DNA from: Cladobotryum mycophilum
Taxonomy: Eukaryota; Ascomycota; Sordariomycetes; Hypocreales; Hypocreaceae
Assembly: GCA_036429605.1 (NCBI GenBank)
Contig: CM071589.1
Location: forward strand, 3,100,001-3,164,000
Length of the DNA stretch: 64,000 nt
Direction of reading: 5' to 3'
Shown: positions 11,331 to 21,316 of the stretch, piece after piece
Numbering within the stretch: the first letter of the stretch is position 1
How the letters are laid out: the number at the start of each line of letters is the position of its first letter
The notes under the pieces: generated by a model
Seen by the model: only the letters and a program-made list of their open reading frames with translations
The model's database searches: none
What the model was told of the DNA's origin: nothing
Translations under genes and position numbers: made by a program

Positions 11331-13988
11331 AGGCAGGTTTTGAGTGAATCATGCTGATTATTCGAGACGATTTTGTAAAGACAGTGCACGAGTACTAGCA
11401 GCGTGCTTAAAATCTCGCTGGTGCTAGAATCTTCCAACGTTCAACATAGCCGGAGTTGAAGCTCCTACATAGTGGCAAAAGGGGCCGTCGTGTTGGTCTA
11501 GTTGGTAGGTTTGTTAAAATATGACTAAGCCAATATGAGAAACACTTGTTCTGCAAGGTCACAACCCTTACCCTGGCAATGGCGGTTGGTGCTCTCTTTA
11601 GTAGGTCGATCAACTTCTGCCCACATCAATAGTGATGCAGACTATCAGATTGCGTGACTGAACGACACACACAAAACAGTAGGTGCATCAAAATGCCCGT
11701 TAGTAGTGAGCAATGTGAGAAAATCTGCTCCATTTTTGGCATGTCAGCTGGGGCTGGTTTTGTAAGTTGGAGGGTGAACAAAAAATGGGGAAGCAAGAAA
11801 ATAGAAAAAGGAGCTTCACATGTCAGGTTACCAATAGCAGGTCTTGATTCAGTTGATGCTCTCCCGACATGGTTGAAACAACAACACAGCCACGATATCC
11901 CAATTTATTTGTGGCTCGGAGCCGGGTGCCAGGGTCTAAAATAAGTCTTGGTGTTCGACGGGCGGGCCCTGAATCAAACCCGCACCGTGGCTTCACTTAG
12001 TAGCCTTTCTAATGGCGTCTAATTTGCTAAACTAGCAAAATAGAGTTGAGTGGTGATGAGATTGATGCCAGTTGATTAAATGTTGAGGTCGGCGTGTAAA
12101 AACAAGACAAGTAATCACAAAAGCAGAGAGATAGGGAGACTGACTGCAGGGATACTATTCGGGATATCAACTTTCCTTGTTGATACTGGCTTGGAAATCT
12201 GTAGCAAACTTGCGGTGTATCCAGGACGTCTCGCACAATTGGTCTCGATGCTGTGTTCCCCATACTAATAACAGTCCAGGCAGGTCATTGGAAACGGGCA
12301 GAAAATAACTTTTGGTAGCCGAGCCAGATTGTCTCAATACGTCCAGACAAACTTTGACACGATTCAACAAACCCGGCTTTCGTGCATGAAGGGCGCGTTA
12401 CGCTTGCGTGGACCCATGCGGCAATCATTATCGTTGAAGCAAAGCTTTGGCTTGGTATTTGCGCATGCTCGCAGCCAACCTGGATTGCTGTCATCAGCTT
12501 TCAGCCATATGATGCTGCCTATCAACGAATTCATTTATCTGAGTCTTCTGCTGCATTTTGGGCAACAGTGAATCCTCGGCGTTTCAACCAACTGCATGCT
12601 CCCTCTTCCCTCTCGTCCCGAGGACAGTCTTTTGAATATCCTGGTCAGTTCACCGGCAGCCTCGCACTGGGTGCAGCAGTGAGGTGCAGCGCAGTGCTAC
12701 ATCGTTGTAGTTTGGCGGGCTGGTAAAAAGCAAATAAAGAATCAAGACCGACATTTCACCTGCATGTCAAATTCTCCTTGCTTCCACTGGTTTGCCTGCC
12801 TGTCTGTCTGTCCGTCCGTCTGTCCGTCTGTTGTTGACCTCGATTAAAATGAATGATCGCTAGAAAAGGCCACGAGGTTTGAAATAAAGGGGAACACAAA
12901 TTGCGACGCCATTCGGAAGGCCCGTTAGGTGGTTCTCGTATCCAGACATTGAGTTGACGTCGTTGAGCAAGGGTCAGTCATCCATACGGGCAGATCGGCT
13001 CCAGGGACTGCATTTCCGCAAATGCAATGCAGAGACGGCGACAGCCCTGAAAAGTTTCCCTGGGCCAACAACGGGTACGGAGGGACAGGTAGGTCTAGCC
13101 AGGGGGAGGGGCTGGGAGAAACGACGCTGCGTTTGTGTTGATCCACTGAAGCTTCTTCCCTGAAGACATGCAGCTTCGTAGCGTTGCCATGCAGTTTTCC
13201 ATCCTGCGAGGCGGAGAGCTGATCCAATTGCCGCACTGCCACACCACCACACAGATGGCTGAAAATAGAAGCACCCACTCGCACTTCTCACCCAACTCAT
13301 TGATGGATCCCGGGCCATGATTATTTTTTTCGTCTCTCCCTCGGGCGTCTCAGCCTGCTGGTCCTTGCTAAGGGATGGCACCAAACTCAGGCTAGCCTAG
13401 GCGGTTGTGGTGGTGCGAGGTGCAAGGTGCTTGGTGAGTGGGCTTGTTGAGCCCCCTCCACTAAGGCCAACACCCCTGTAACAAGGTCTTTCTTGGGAAG
13501 CACATGGAGACTTGGAGGGGGCCATCCATTGCGAAAAGCTTGGCTTGAGGCAGCTCGACGTCAGCCAAAACTGGAGCGGCTTTACGAAGGGCCAGCCGGG
13601 TTGTTGCAGGTTGCAGCTTGTGGGTGTGCTGTAGGTTGTAGGAGGTAGGAGGTAAGGAGTACATATTCATTTGTATATTCGTACCTACCTCCTGCCTCCT
13701 GCTAGGCCACCTCCTGTATTTGTATATGAGGGTAGCTCTTGGCCGCAGCTCTCTGTCCGCTCCTTCTCCTGAATCCCGTTTATCTTTTCTCCTTTTCCCG
13801 TCAACGCACTGTACCTTTTCTACCTTATTTATTTTTCTTCATCTCTACATCTTCAACTTCCAAACATCCTACCTTAGCTTTTTTTTTTTAATCTTCTTCC
13901 CTATCAATTGCACAGACACTCGTTCGTCTTGTAATACGCATACTTCTCTCCCACTCATTCACCGCATCACCAATCCTAATTCTACACA
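11331..13988. other. 2.7-kb region without a supported gene
   Basis: No open frame here shows a known domain. Two short stretches resemble decayed tRNA or Pol III promoter elements (near 11494-11567 on plus and 11960-12015 on minus). A GTCT/GTCC tetranucleotide tract lies near 12796-12830. From about 13730 to 13988 the sequence becomes strongly pyrimidine-rich, which is typical of a fungal 5' leader and belongs to UAP1. Confidence 0.5.
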
Positions 13989-15544
13989 ATGGAGGCAGTC
14001 AAGAACGCACTTCACCTGGGCTCCAATGGCTCTGCCTCTCATGCCCCTTCATCCGAAGCTGTGTCTCAGCTCAAGGAGAAGTACGCCAAGGCTGGCCAAG
14101 ATCACGTCTTTACATTCTACAACTCCCTGACTACCGAGGAGAAAGCCTCTTTCTACGAGCAGCTCTCCACCTTCGACCCCGAACACATCTCCAAGATTTC
14201 CGATCGAGCCATCAATCCCCCCAAGGCTGAAGGCACCGAGATCAAGCTTGAGCCGCTCCCAGAGTCTGCCCAGGCTAGTATTCTCTCCTCCAGCGCAACC
14301 GACATCAACAAGTGGTATGATTCTGGTTTGGATTTGATCAGCAAGAATGAAGTAGCTGTCGTCCTTATGGCCGGTGGCCAGGGCACAAGACTTGGCAGCT
14401 CTGCCCCCAAGGGTTGCTACGATATTGGCCTGCCCTCGCGCAAGTCTCTCTTCCAGATCCAGGCTGAGCGTATTCGCAAAATCCAGGAGCTGGCTGCCAA
14501 AAAGTCTGGTTCCAAGGACGTCGTTGTTCCCTGGTATGTCATGACCAGCGGTCCTACACGTGAACCAACTGAGAAATTCTTCTCCGAAAACAACTTCTTC
14601 GGTCTCGAGAAGGCCAATGTCAAGTTCTTCAACCAGGGTGTTCTCCCCTGCATCTCCAACGAGGGCAAGATCATCCTTGAGACCAAAAGCAAAGTCGCTG
14701 TTGCTCCTGATGGAAACGGTGGCATCTACCAGGCTCTCGTTCTCCACGGCGTTCTCGATGATATGCGCAAGCGTGGCATCAAGCATATCCACGCTTACTG
14801 CGTCGACAACTGCCTTGTCAAGGTTGCTGATCCCGTCTTCATCGGCTTCTCTGCGTCCTTGAACGTCGACATTGCCACCAAGGTCGTTCGCAAGCGTAAT
14901 GCTACCGAGTCCGTCGGTCTGATCCTGTCCAAGAACGGCAAGCCTGATGTAGTTGAGTACTCCGAGATTGACAAGGAGACGGCTGAGGCCAAGGATCCTT
15001 ACCACCCAGATCTCCTCAAGTTCCGTGCTGCCAACATCGTCAACCACTACTACTCTTTCGGCTTCCTTGAGTCCATTCCTCTGTGGGCAGACAAGCTTCC
15101 TCACCACGTTGCTCGCAAGAAGATCCCCGCCACTGATCTGGAATCTGGCGAGCTGGTTAAGCCTCAGAAGCCCAACGGCATCAAACTTGAGCAGTTCATC
15201 TTTGACGTCTTCCCTCTTTTGCCGCTTGAGAAGTTTGCCTGCTTCGAGGTTAACCGTGCCGACGAATTCTCTCCTCTCAAGAACGGCAGTGGCAGTGGCG
15301 AGGATTGCCCAGAGACCAGCCGAGCAGACATCATGTCTCAGGGTCTTCGCTGGGCTCAGGAGGCTGGTGCCACCGTGGAATCAGAGGGCGGCATTGAGGT
15401 TTCTCCTCTGATTAGCTACGTAAGTTTTGTCCTATTCTCCAAGTATTATACGCTGTTTATGCTAATTCCAACCAGGGTGGCGAGGGCCTCGAGAAGCTCA
15501 AGGGCAAGCTCATCACATCTCCTGCTATTGTTGAGCTGGAATAA
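13989..15544 (+). CDS. UAP1: UDP-N-acetylglucosamine pyrophosphorylase
   Basis: Makes UDP-GlcNAc from UTP and GlcNAc-1-phosphate, the last step toward the donor for chitin, N-glycans and GPI anchors; cytosolic. Exons 13989-15419 and 15476-15544 are joined in phase 0 (donor GTAAGT, acceptor CCAG), giving 499 aa, a usual length for the family. The nucleotide-binding signature LMAGGQGTRLG sits near residues 125-135, followed by PKGCYDIGLPS. Further family blocks are GNGGIYQAL, HAYCVDNCLVKVADP and an EFSPLKN region. The last exon encodes GEGLEKLKGKL and ends PAIVELE. A long C/T-rich leader precedes the ATG, which is in good context (ACACAATGG). A C6 run at about 14216-14221 is in frame, unlike the shortened runs elsewhere in the window. 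Confidence 0.97.
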
Positions 15545-15868
15545 AAACAAAAAAGTTAAAAAGTTAATGCTTTGTGCGACTAAACGTCGGTTATTACTAC
15601 ATAATGTTGTACGGGGGTCAAACGATCTACATGGGAATATTAGAGGTACCAACTTGGGATGGGGATAAGATGACACAGGCTCTACAATAGCCGATGAAAA
15701 GAAGTAACAATAATGAGTTGATACGTAGTGCTAATACACGAGTTTACGGGGGTTTGGAAGGTTTCACTTCCACTACCCACCGAATCAAGACATGCTGAAG
15801 CCTAAAGAAATGTGACGTCTATTATATGCGGTTGTCTTATATTCTATAAACTGAATGATGTATGGTAT
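15545..15868. other. convergent 3' intergenic region
   Basis: Short space between the 3' ends of UAP1 and the thioredoxin reductase gene. It is AT-rich and presumably holds both polyadenylation regions; I see nothing else. Confidence 0.6.
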
Positions 15869-17143
15869 TTATTCTAGTTCGGCGAGGTAGTTCTCCGCCT
15901 CCAAAGCAGCCATACATCCGGTGCCTGCACTGGTAATGGCCTGTCGGTATCGCTTGTCCTGAACATCACCAGCGGCAAAGACGCCGGGAATGTTTGTCTT
16001 GGTGGTGCCAGGCGTGGTGATGATGTATCCCTCGGAATCCATGTTAATTTGACCCTTGACCAGCGCAGTAGCGGGGTCATGGCCAACAGCGTAGAACAAG
16101 CCATTGGCCTCGAGGACTTCCTCCTCGCCCGTGGCGATGTTCTTGACGACCAGGTGGGTCATCAGGCCGTCTGCTCCACCGCGGACTTCGGTCGCCTGGC
16201 TGTGGTACTTGACGGTGACTTTTGGGTGGTTGAGGAGCCTGGTGGCCATGGCCTTGCTGGCGCGGAGGACGTCCCTCCTGACGAGGACGGTGACGTGGGA
16301 CCCGTACTTTGTCAGGAAGGTGGCCTCCTCGGCGGCGGAGTCACCGCCTCCGATGACGAACAGGGGCTTGTTGCGGAAGATGGGCACGGCTCCGTCGCAG
16401 ACTGCGCAGGCGGAGATGCCGTTCTGCCAGTAGGTGTCCTCGCCGGGGAGGTTGAGGCGGCGGGCGGAGGCGCCGGTGGCGATGATGACGGAGTCGGCGG
16501 TGTGTGTCTCCTCGGGGCTGAACTCGGTGGAGTACTTGAAGGGGCGGGAGGAGAGGTCGAGGGTGGTGACTGTGTCGGTGATGATTTCTGTGCCGAGGTT
16601 TTCGGATTGGGCTCTCATGTTGTCCTGTTTTTCCCCCAAAGTGTTAGCTACGTGAGGAGGAGGATGTTTTGGATATGGATATCATGTACCATGAGTTCTT
16701 GGCCCTTGATGCCCTTGGGGAAACCGGGAAAGTTCTCGACGTCGGTTGTGGTGGTCAATTGGCCGCCTGCTGCGATGCCGTTGGCCATGAAGCCCTCATA
16801 CAGAACAGCTATTTCACATATTTTGTCAGTATGTATTCCTCTGCGCTCATTTCTCATGTGTCTCGTCTTCTCGTATAGGGGGAGGGGGATTGGTGTATGT
16901 CTAGATCCGACTCACGCTTGAGTTCTGCTCTGGCAAGGTATATCGCCGCAGTATGGGCAGCGGGCCCAGACCCGATAACTATAGCGAAACAAACACAATC
17001 CAAGTCAGTACAAAACAGCATTCTTGTGATTTCCCCATGACAAATTGTGTCTTGAGGGAAGAGGAAGAGGAAGAGGAGGAGGAGGGGAGGGTGAGACGTG
17101 TCGTTGCTTTTTTGCGGAACGTACCAACAACTTTGCTATGCAT
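15869..17143 (-). CDS. TRR1: thioredoxin reductase (NADPH), possible dual-targeted
   Basis: FAD-dependent reductase that passes electrons from NADPH to thioredoxin. Four exons on the minus strand: 17143-17125, 16978-16916, 16808-16690 and 16624-15869, giving 318 aa. The N-terminus is MHSKVVVIGSGPAAHTAAIY with the FAD-binding GxGPA. Next come GGQLTTTTDVENFPGFP, the redox-active CAVC (about 140-143), the NADPH-binding GGGDSAAEEA (about 159-168) and a C-terminal GDVQDKRYRQA block. This is the low-molecular-weight fungal/bacterial type. Introns are 146, 107 and 65 nt; the first follows only 19 coding bases. The frame stays open upstream of this ATG with a presequence-like translation but no in-frame ATG (see the CTG entry). 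The gene converges on UAP1. Confidence 0.96.
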
Positions 17144-17281
17144 CCTTCTTATCGTTGCGCGCTCAACAGGCTGAACGGTGGTGGTGGTGGTGGTAGGATT
17201 CTTTGTAAATGCCGTGGCCGCAGCTGCAATCGATAGCCCAGCGCTTGAGCGAAGAGTCCGTCTAAGAGTTGAGGCGAACAG
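17144..17281 (-). other. candidate non-AUG (CTG) N-terminal extension of thioredoxin reductase
   Basis: Directly in frame with the TRR1 ATG, 46 codons run from a CTG at 17281-17279 with no stop. They encode a Ser/Thr/Ala/Arg-rich segment starting LFASTLRRTLRSSAG, with basic residues and no acidic residue until residue 40. This is the composition of a mitochondrial targeting presequence. The CTG has A at -3. The frame is open without an ATG to a TAG near 17480. Caveat: a TATATATAAA on the minus strand (17300-17291) lies only ~10 nt upstream of the CTG and would place a start site inside the extension. An upstream ATG exon joined by an unseen intron is the alternative. Confidence 0.5.
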
Positions 17282-18152
17282 TTTGGCGGCTTTATATATA
17301 GATTCTATAGATTCAGGTCTTTGGTTGGTTTTGCTTAGTTGGTAATTAATTAATTTAAAAAAAAATTTAAAAAATAAAAGATATAAGCAGAAGCAGTTTT
17401 TTTTGTCGCGGCCGATGGCGGGGTTACAAATCGCGAGCCGAGGGGTGTCTGTCTTGTCAGACGCAAAAACGCAATTGCGCTAAGACAACTAAAGATGATA
17501 CTGGAATCAATCAATCAATGGATAGGTAAGTATCCGTAGATGGGAATGGTTAGATCCATCCATTCAGTTGCTACAGCACGCACCAAATATAGATAGATAG
17601 GTTAGTTAGTTGAGAGATCTGCCCCCCTGCTGACGGGAAACGAATAGGCTATCCATCATCCAATGCCCATCCATCCCATCCATGGATCAGATTCAGGTCC
17701 ATGGAGGGATTTCTAAGCTTGCGGTGTATTTTCGGGCTCGTCATTTGTCGCAGTCAGTCAGTCAGTTAGTCGCTTGTCATTGTCATTGTCATCAAAGTTA
17801 TTTGGAATTCAAATTCAAATGCAATCAATTACATCAATTCCAAGCCCCCGTCGGTCTTCTTTTCCCTTCTCCCCTTACTCGTTCGAATTCGGCCGAAGGA
17901 CTCGGATGTCGCTCCGACGTGGCTGCATAACGTCATTTCACATCTCAATCTTTATGCATCTCATGTGTCTCTTGTTCCTGATTCGGCAAGTTTCCCAAAA
18001 CATACCTTTCAAACTGTATCGTTTAATTTAATTTGATTTAATTTAATCATCATCTTTTTCTTCTTCTTCTTCTTCTTCTTTTTCTTATTCAATTGCTCAT
18101 CTCGCTCAGTGTGCATTGCTCGTAGTACCCGTTTCAATCAAATCATCTCATC
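17282..18152. other. promoter / intergenic region, thioredoxin reductase and VPS53
   Basis: No supported gene. It holds the upstream region of TRR1 (minus) and the 3' flank of VPS53 (minus). Simple repeats include GTCA units near 17754-17763, GTCATT units near 17776-17794 and a TTC run near 18057-18078. Confidence 0.5.
17291..17300 (-). promoter_or_regulatory. TATA-like element upstream of thioredoxin reductase
   Basis: TATATATAAA on the minus strand, about 150 nt upstream of the annotated ATG. The match is good, but its use is unproven and conflicts with a CTG start at 17281. Confidence 0.35.
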
Positions 18153-20773
18153 TCATCGCTGACCATCCTCAACTCCGTCACGCATACCAAACCTCACCCC
18201 AAGACCCCCAATATCTCTCTTGAAAAAATTCCCAAAACTCCGCAAGTTCTCATTAATCGTAGCCTTGTCCATACCGCTCGGCCCTCCCCGATCCGTGGCA
18301 TTTCCGATATCTCGCGCCGCGCTTAGCAGCTTCTCTCCCAGCGACCCTGCGTCAAACCGAGGACCCGAGGCGCTGGCCAGTGCCGAGGCTGCGTTTATCG
18401 ATCCCATGGCGCTACCGCTGCTGAGGCTGGATGTCACCATCAATGGCGTCAGCAACGGAGACTGTTGGGCAAGCTTCTCGTTTGAGCTGCTCTCCCGGTG
18501 AATGCCAAATAGCTCAATGAGGTGTGCTTGGTCTGGTTTCCGTACGCCCTTGAGCTCCAGAATCTTTTTGAAGTTTGTATCTGACCGGTCCGCAATGTGA
18601 ATGAGATAGGCCTGCACCAGTCCCTCAGGTGGACTCTGCCGGACCTGTAGCGTCTTGAGCAATGGGTCCATCTTGTTCATACACTGCTCAACTCTCTTCA
18701 CAAAGGCTGAAGAGGGGGCCTGTTGCGTGGGCGAGGGATTGTGATATGACAGCAGGCTTCCAAACGACTTTGTGAGTGCATATTTGTCAACAAGCATCTA
18801 TCCAAAGTTAGCCAACCTGCATGCATCCTGCAAAAAAATTCATATTCATATCATCAGCCTTACCTGCTGAGCGCCGACCTCAGAAATTGGCCGACACTGC
18901 ACAATGTTATTGATAAAACCCGTCGTCAGATGATCCACCAAGTTATCACAAAAAGCCCTCGCATATTGCACTTTTGCCACCACGGCGAGAATCTCTTCCG
19001 TTTTGTCATTGACATGTTTTACAAGCTCCCCCACATACGAGCTCTGGTCCCCTGCACTGTCCATCGTGCTCCAATTTGTATTCCTCATCTCGCGCCAAAC
19101 GCTCTCGCATTCTCGCTCAACAATGTGCACCAGCGCCAGCACTGAAGCACTTGCTACGCCAAGGAAGGCGTCGGATTGGGATGATAGGTCAACTCTGGGA
19201 CCGAGATCCGGGTCGATTCGTTTCTTGATATTTTCTTCCAGTTGATTCGTGTTAATATGCCAAAAGTCCGCCGTGTTGAGAACCAATATCACGTCCTTCA
19301 CTGAAGGGCCCTGCTGCCCAGTTGCCTGCAAAATTCGAAGCAGCACCTGCTGAGCATACTCGTCCAGGTACTTGGCAAATGTCTTTGAAAGGTCCAGTAG
19401 ACGGTCGCTGGTTGATAGTTTCGCGCATTGCGACAAAGTCAGTTTGTAGAAATGAAATAGATCAATAGCAGAGGTCATGACCGCCTGTGGTGAGAATTCC
19501 TCGTCTGGCGGTATGAGTGGCTGTACACGATATTTGGGTATCATGGTCGCCAATTGCTTGTCTTGCGATTCAACCCATAGGCTTAGGTACGGCTCAAATG
19601 CCACAGATATAAGCCCGTTGAAGAGGTGCGATTTTCCTTCAGTCGAGCTAAGTGTATCAATGCTAGCCCTCGCTCCGTTGGAGAATCGTTTCTCCAAGCT
19701 CTGCTCAAAGTCCAGCGTTTCTTGTAAACACCTCAGCAATAAGTTGACGTCGATTTTAATCCCATCGGTGCGTCGCATGCTGCGCTCCAGAATCCCTTTG
19801 AAATCGTCACGCGTGCCATCGCAGAAGGAAGTGGCGAGCATCTCGTTTACCCGCCAGTGCGTAGGGAAGATCATGGAATGTTCGTCTTCGTGCGTCTTCA
19901 TGGTGCGCTTGAACCAGGCGTATCTCCGGTCGATGTTGTCGAGGTTGCCTGCCTCGTCATTGCCCCGGAACACTTGTCGATACTCTCGCAACTCCGTATT
20001 GACATACCAGCTGATCAGTCTGGATTTTGCCGCGTCGCCTAGGGCGTCCATCACAAGACAAGCTTCAACCAACATGCCTTTCCTCGCAGCAACATCTGCC
20101 TTGGCGAACGCCATCTCAAAGTCCTCGCATACTTGCTCGAGCAGCTCCCTCTGCAGCTCAGACACCTCTCGGCTCAGCGTCGCAATCTGGTCGATGCTTC
20201 TGTAGCTGTTGAAGTGCTTCATCAGCTGCAGCACTGCCTGCAAGAGGCCCGCGCATTCCCGATACTGCCGCGTTTTTGCCAGACCTCTCAGTTGCTCATA
20301 CGCCGTAGTCAGCATCTGCAGCCGCTTCAGCGCAGTCATGCTCAGCGTCAAGTTCCTCTTTGTGCCATCCAGTCTCTTTATATCGGCCGTCATTGATGTG
20401 ATATTCTGCTCCGTCTCTATCGCGCGCGATCGCACAGTCTCTATCTTTCGAAACAGCTGCGCAAGTTCTGTCTGGGCCGACTGCATCCGCTCCAGGCTGG
20501 AGTCCGGCTTGTAGGCCTGGGTCGTTTCCAGGATGTGGATGTCGCTTGAGAGTTCATTTTGGTGGGATTTGAGGGTCTGGGAGGCTTTGCTTATAGAGGA
20601 TACGGTCGACGGATGGGAAAATAAAAGATTTAGATGGTCAATGGGGTTATAATCAACTATGTTCCGGTATCGTCTTGGTTAGCTGCCATGCGTCAACAAG
20701 TGTGGGCAGCTCAAACCAACAGCTTACCAGCATCCAGATTCGAGATTGAAGGTTCGGCTGAGCTTCCATTCAT
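18153..20773 (-). CDS. VPS53: VPS53, GARP tethering complex subunit
   Basis: Component of the Golgi-associated retrograde protein complex that tethers endosome-derived vesicles at the trans-Golgi. Three exons, 20773-20728, 20656-18864 and 18797-18153, give 827 aa. The short first exon (M N G S S A E P...) joins in phase 1 to VDYNPIDHLNLLFSHP, the typical Vps53 opening. A long coiled coil follows (about residues 35-120: heptad-like stretches around TELAQLFRKIETVRSRAI and ITSMTADIKRLDGTKRNL). The helical body contains FDRR-like NLDNIDRRYAWFKR and HWRVNEMLATSFCDGTRDD. The last exon begins MLVDKYALTKSFGSLLSYH, joined in phase 0 after GAQQ. The C-terminus is Gly/Ser-rich and less conserved. Splice donors are GTAAGC and GTAAGG. 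Confidence 0.93.
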
Positions 20774-21316
20774 GTTCAACGAAGAAGCCAATTAGCTCTG
20801 GCGCAAGTTTAGAATTACAATATAATTAACGATTCCCTCCTGTCTCGCGACGTGTTGGCATGAGGATTTTGGCTATGCGATTAAGCTTTAGCTGATAAGA
20901 TGCAAGATAGGGAGAGTGAGTACGAAGCACATGCTGCTTCATCTTGCGAGTTGTCATCGCCAAAAACTAAAAGTGGGTCCGAAACAGAGCTCTGGTACCC
21001 TATAACCCGAGAGTCGCTGAGCCCTCACTACACCGGCCAACATGTCCACGAATATAACTAGAATATTGTGAGATTAACATAGCTCAGTTAGCATCAGCCG
21101 TTGGTCAAGAATAGAAAGGGTCTAGTTATTATCACAGCATTCAAATCACCTTTTCCCACCAGGAAGTCACCTGGCCATCACCAGATAATACCATAGAATA
21201 GTGCAAAGCATCAGTTACAATCATTTGAAAATGCAAGCGCTTAAAACGCATACTGTGTATTATCTGCTACTTAAGCCGTCTTTTCCAACAGCCGCGGTCC
21301 TTTCATACACTGCTTT
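20774..21316. other. intergenic region
   Basis: Upstream of VPS53 and downstream of the FN3/coiled-coil gene, both on the minus strand. No gene or clear element is seen. Confidence 0.5.

Noticed and set aside
11654..11944. 96-codon open frame as a possible small gene
   Set aside because: No domain, unremarkable start context and no support from either flank; treated as chance.
14049..15107. 352-codon open frame on the minus strand inside UAP1
   Set aside because: It is the antisense shadow of a strongly codon-biased gene. It has no domain and the opposite strand is a full conserved protein.
16049..16921. 290-codon plus-strand frame across thioredoxin reductase
   Set aside because: Gly/Asp/Val-rich antisense shadow of the reductase exons with no motif of its own.
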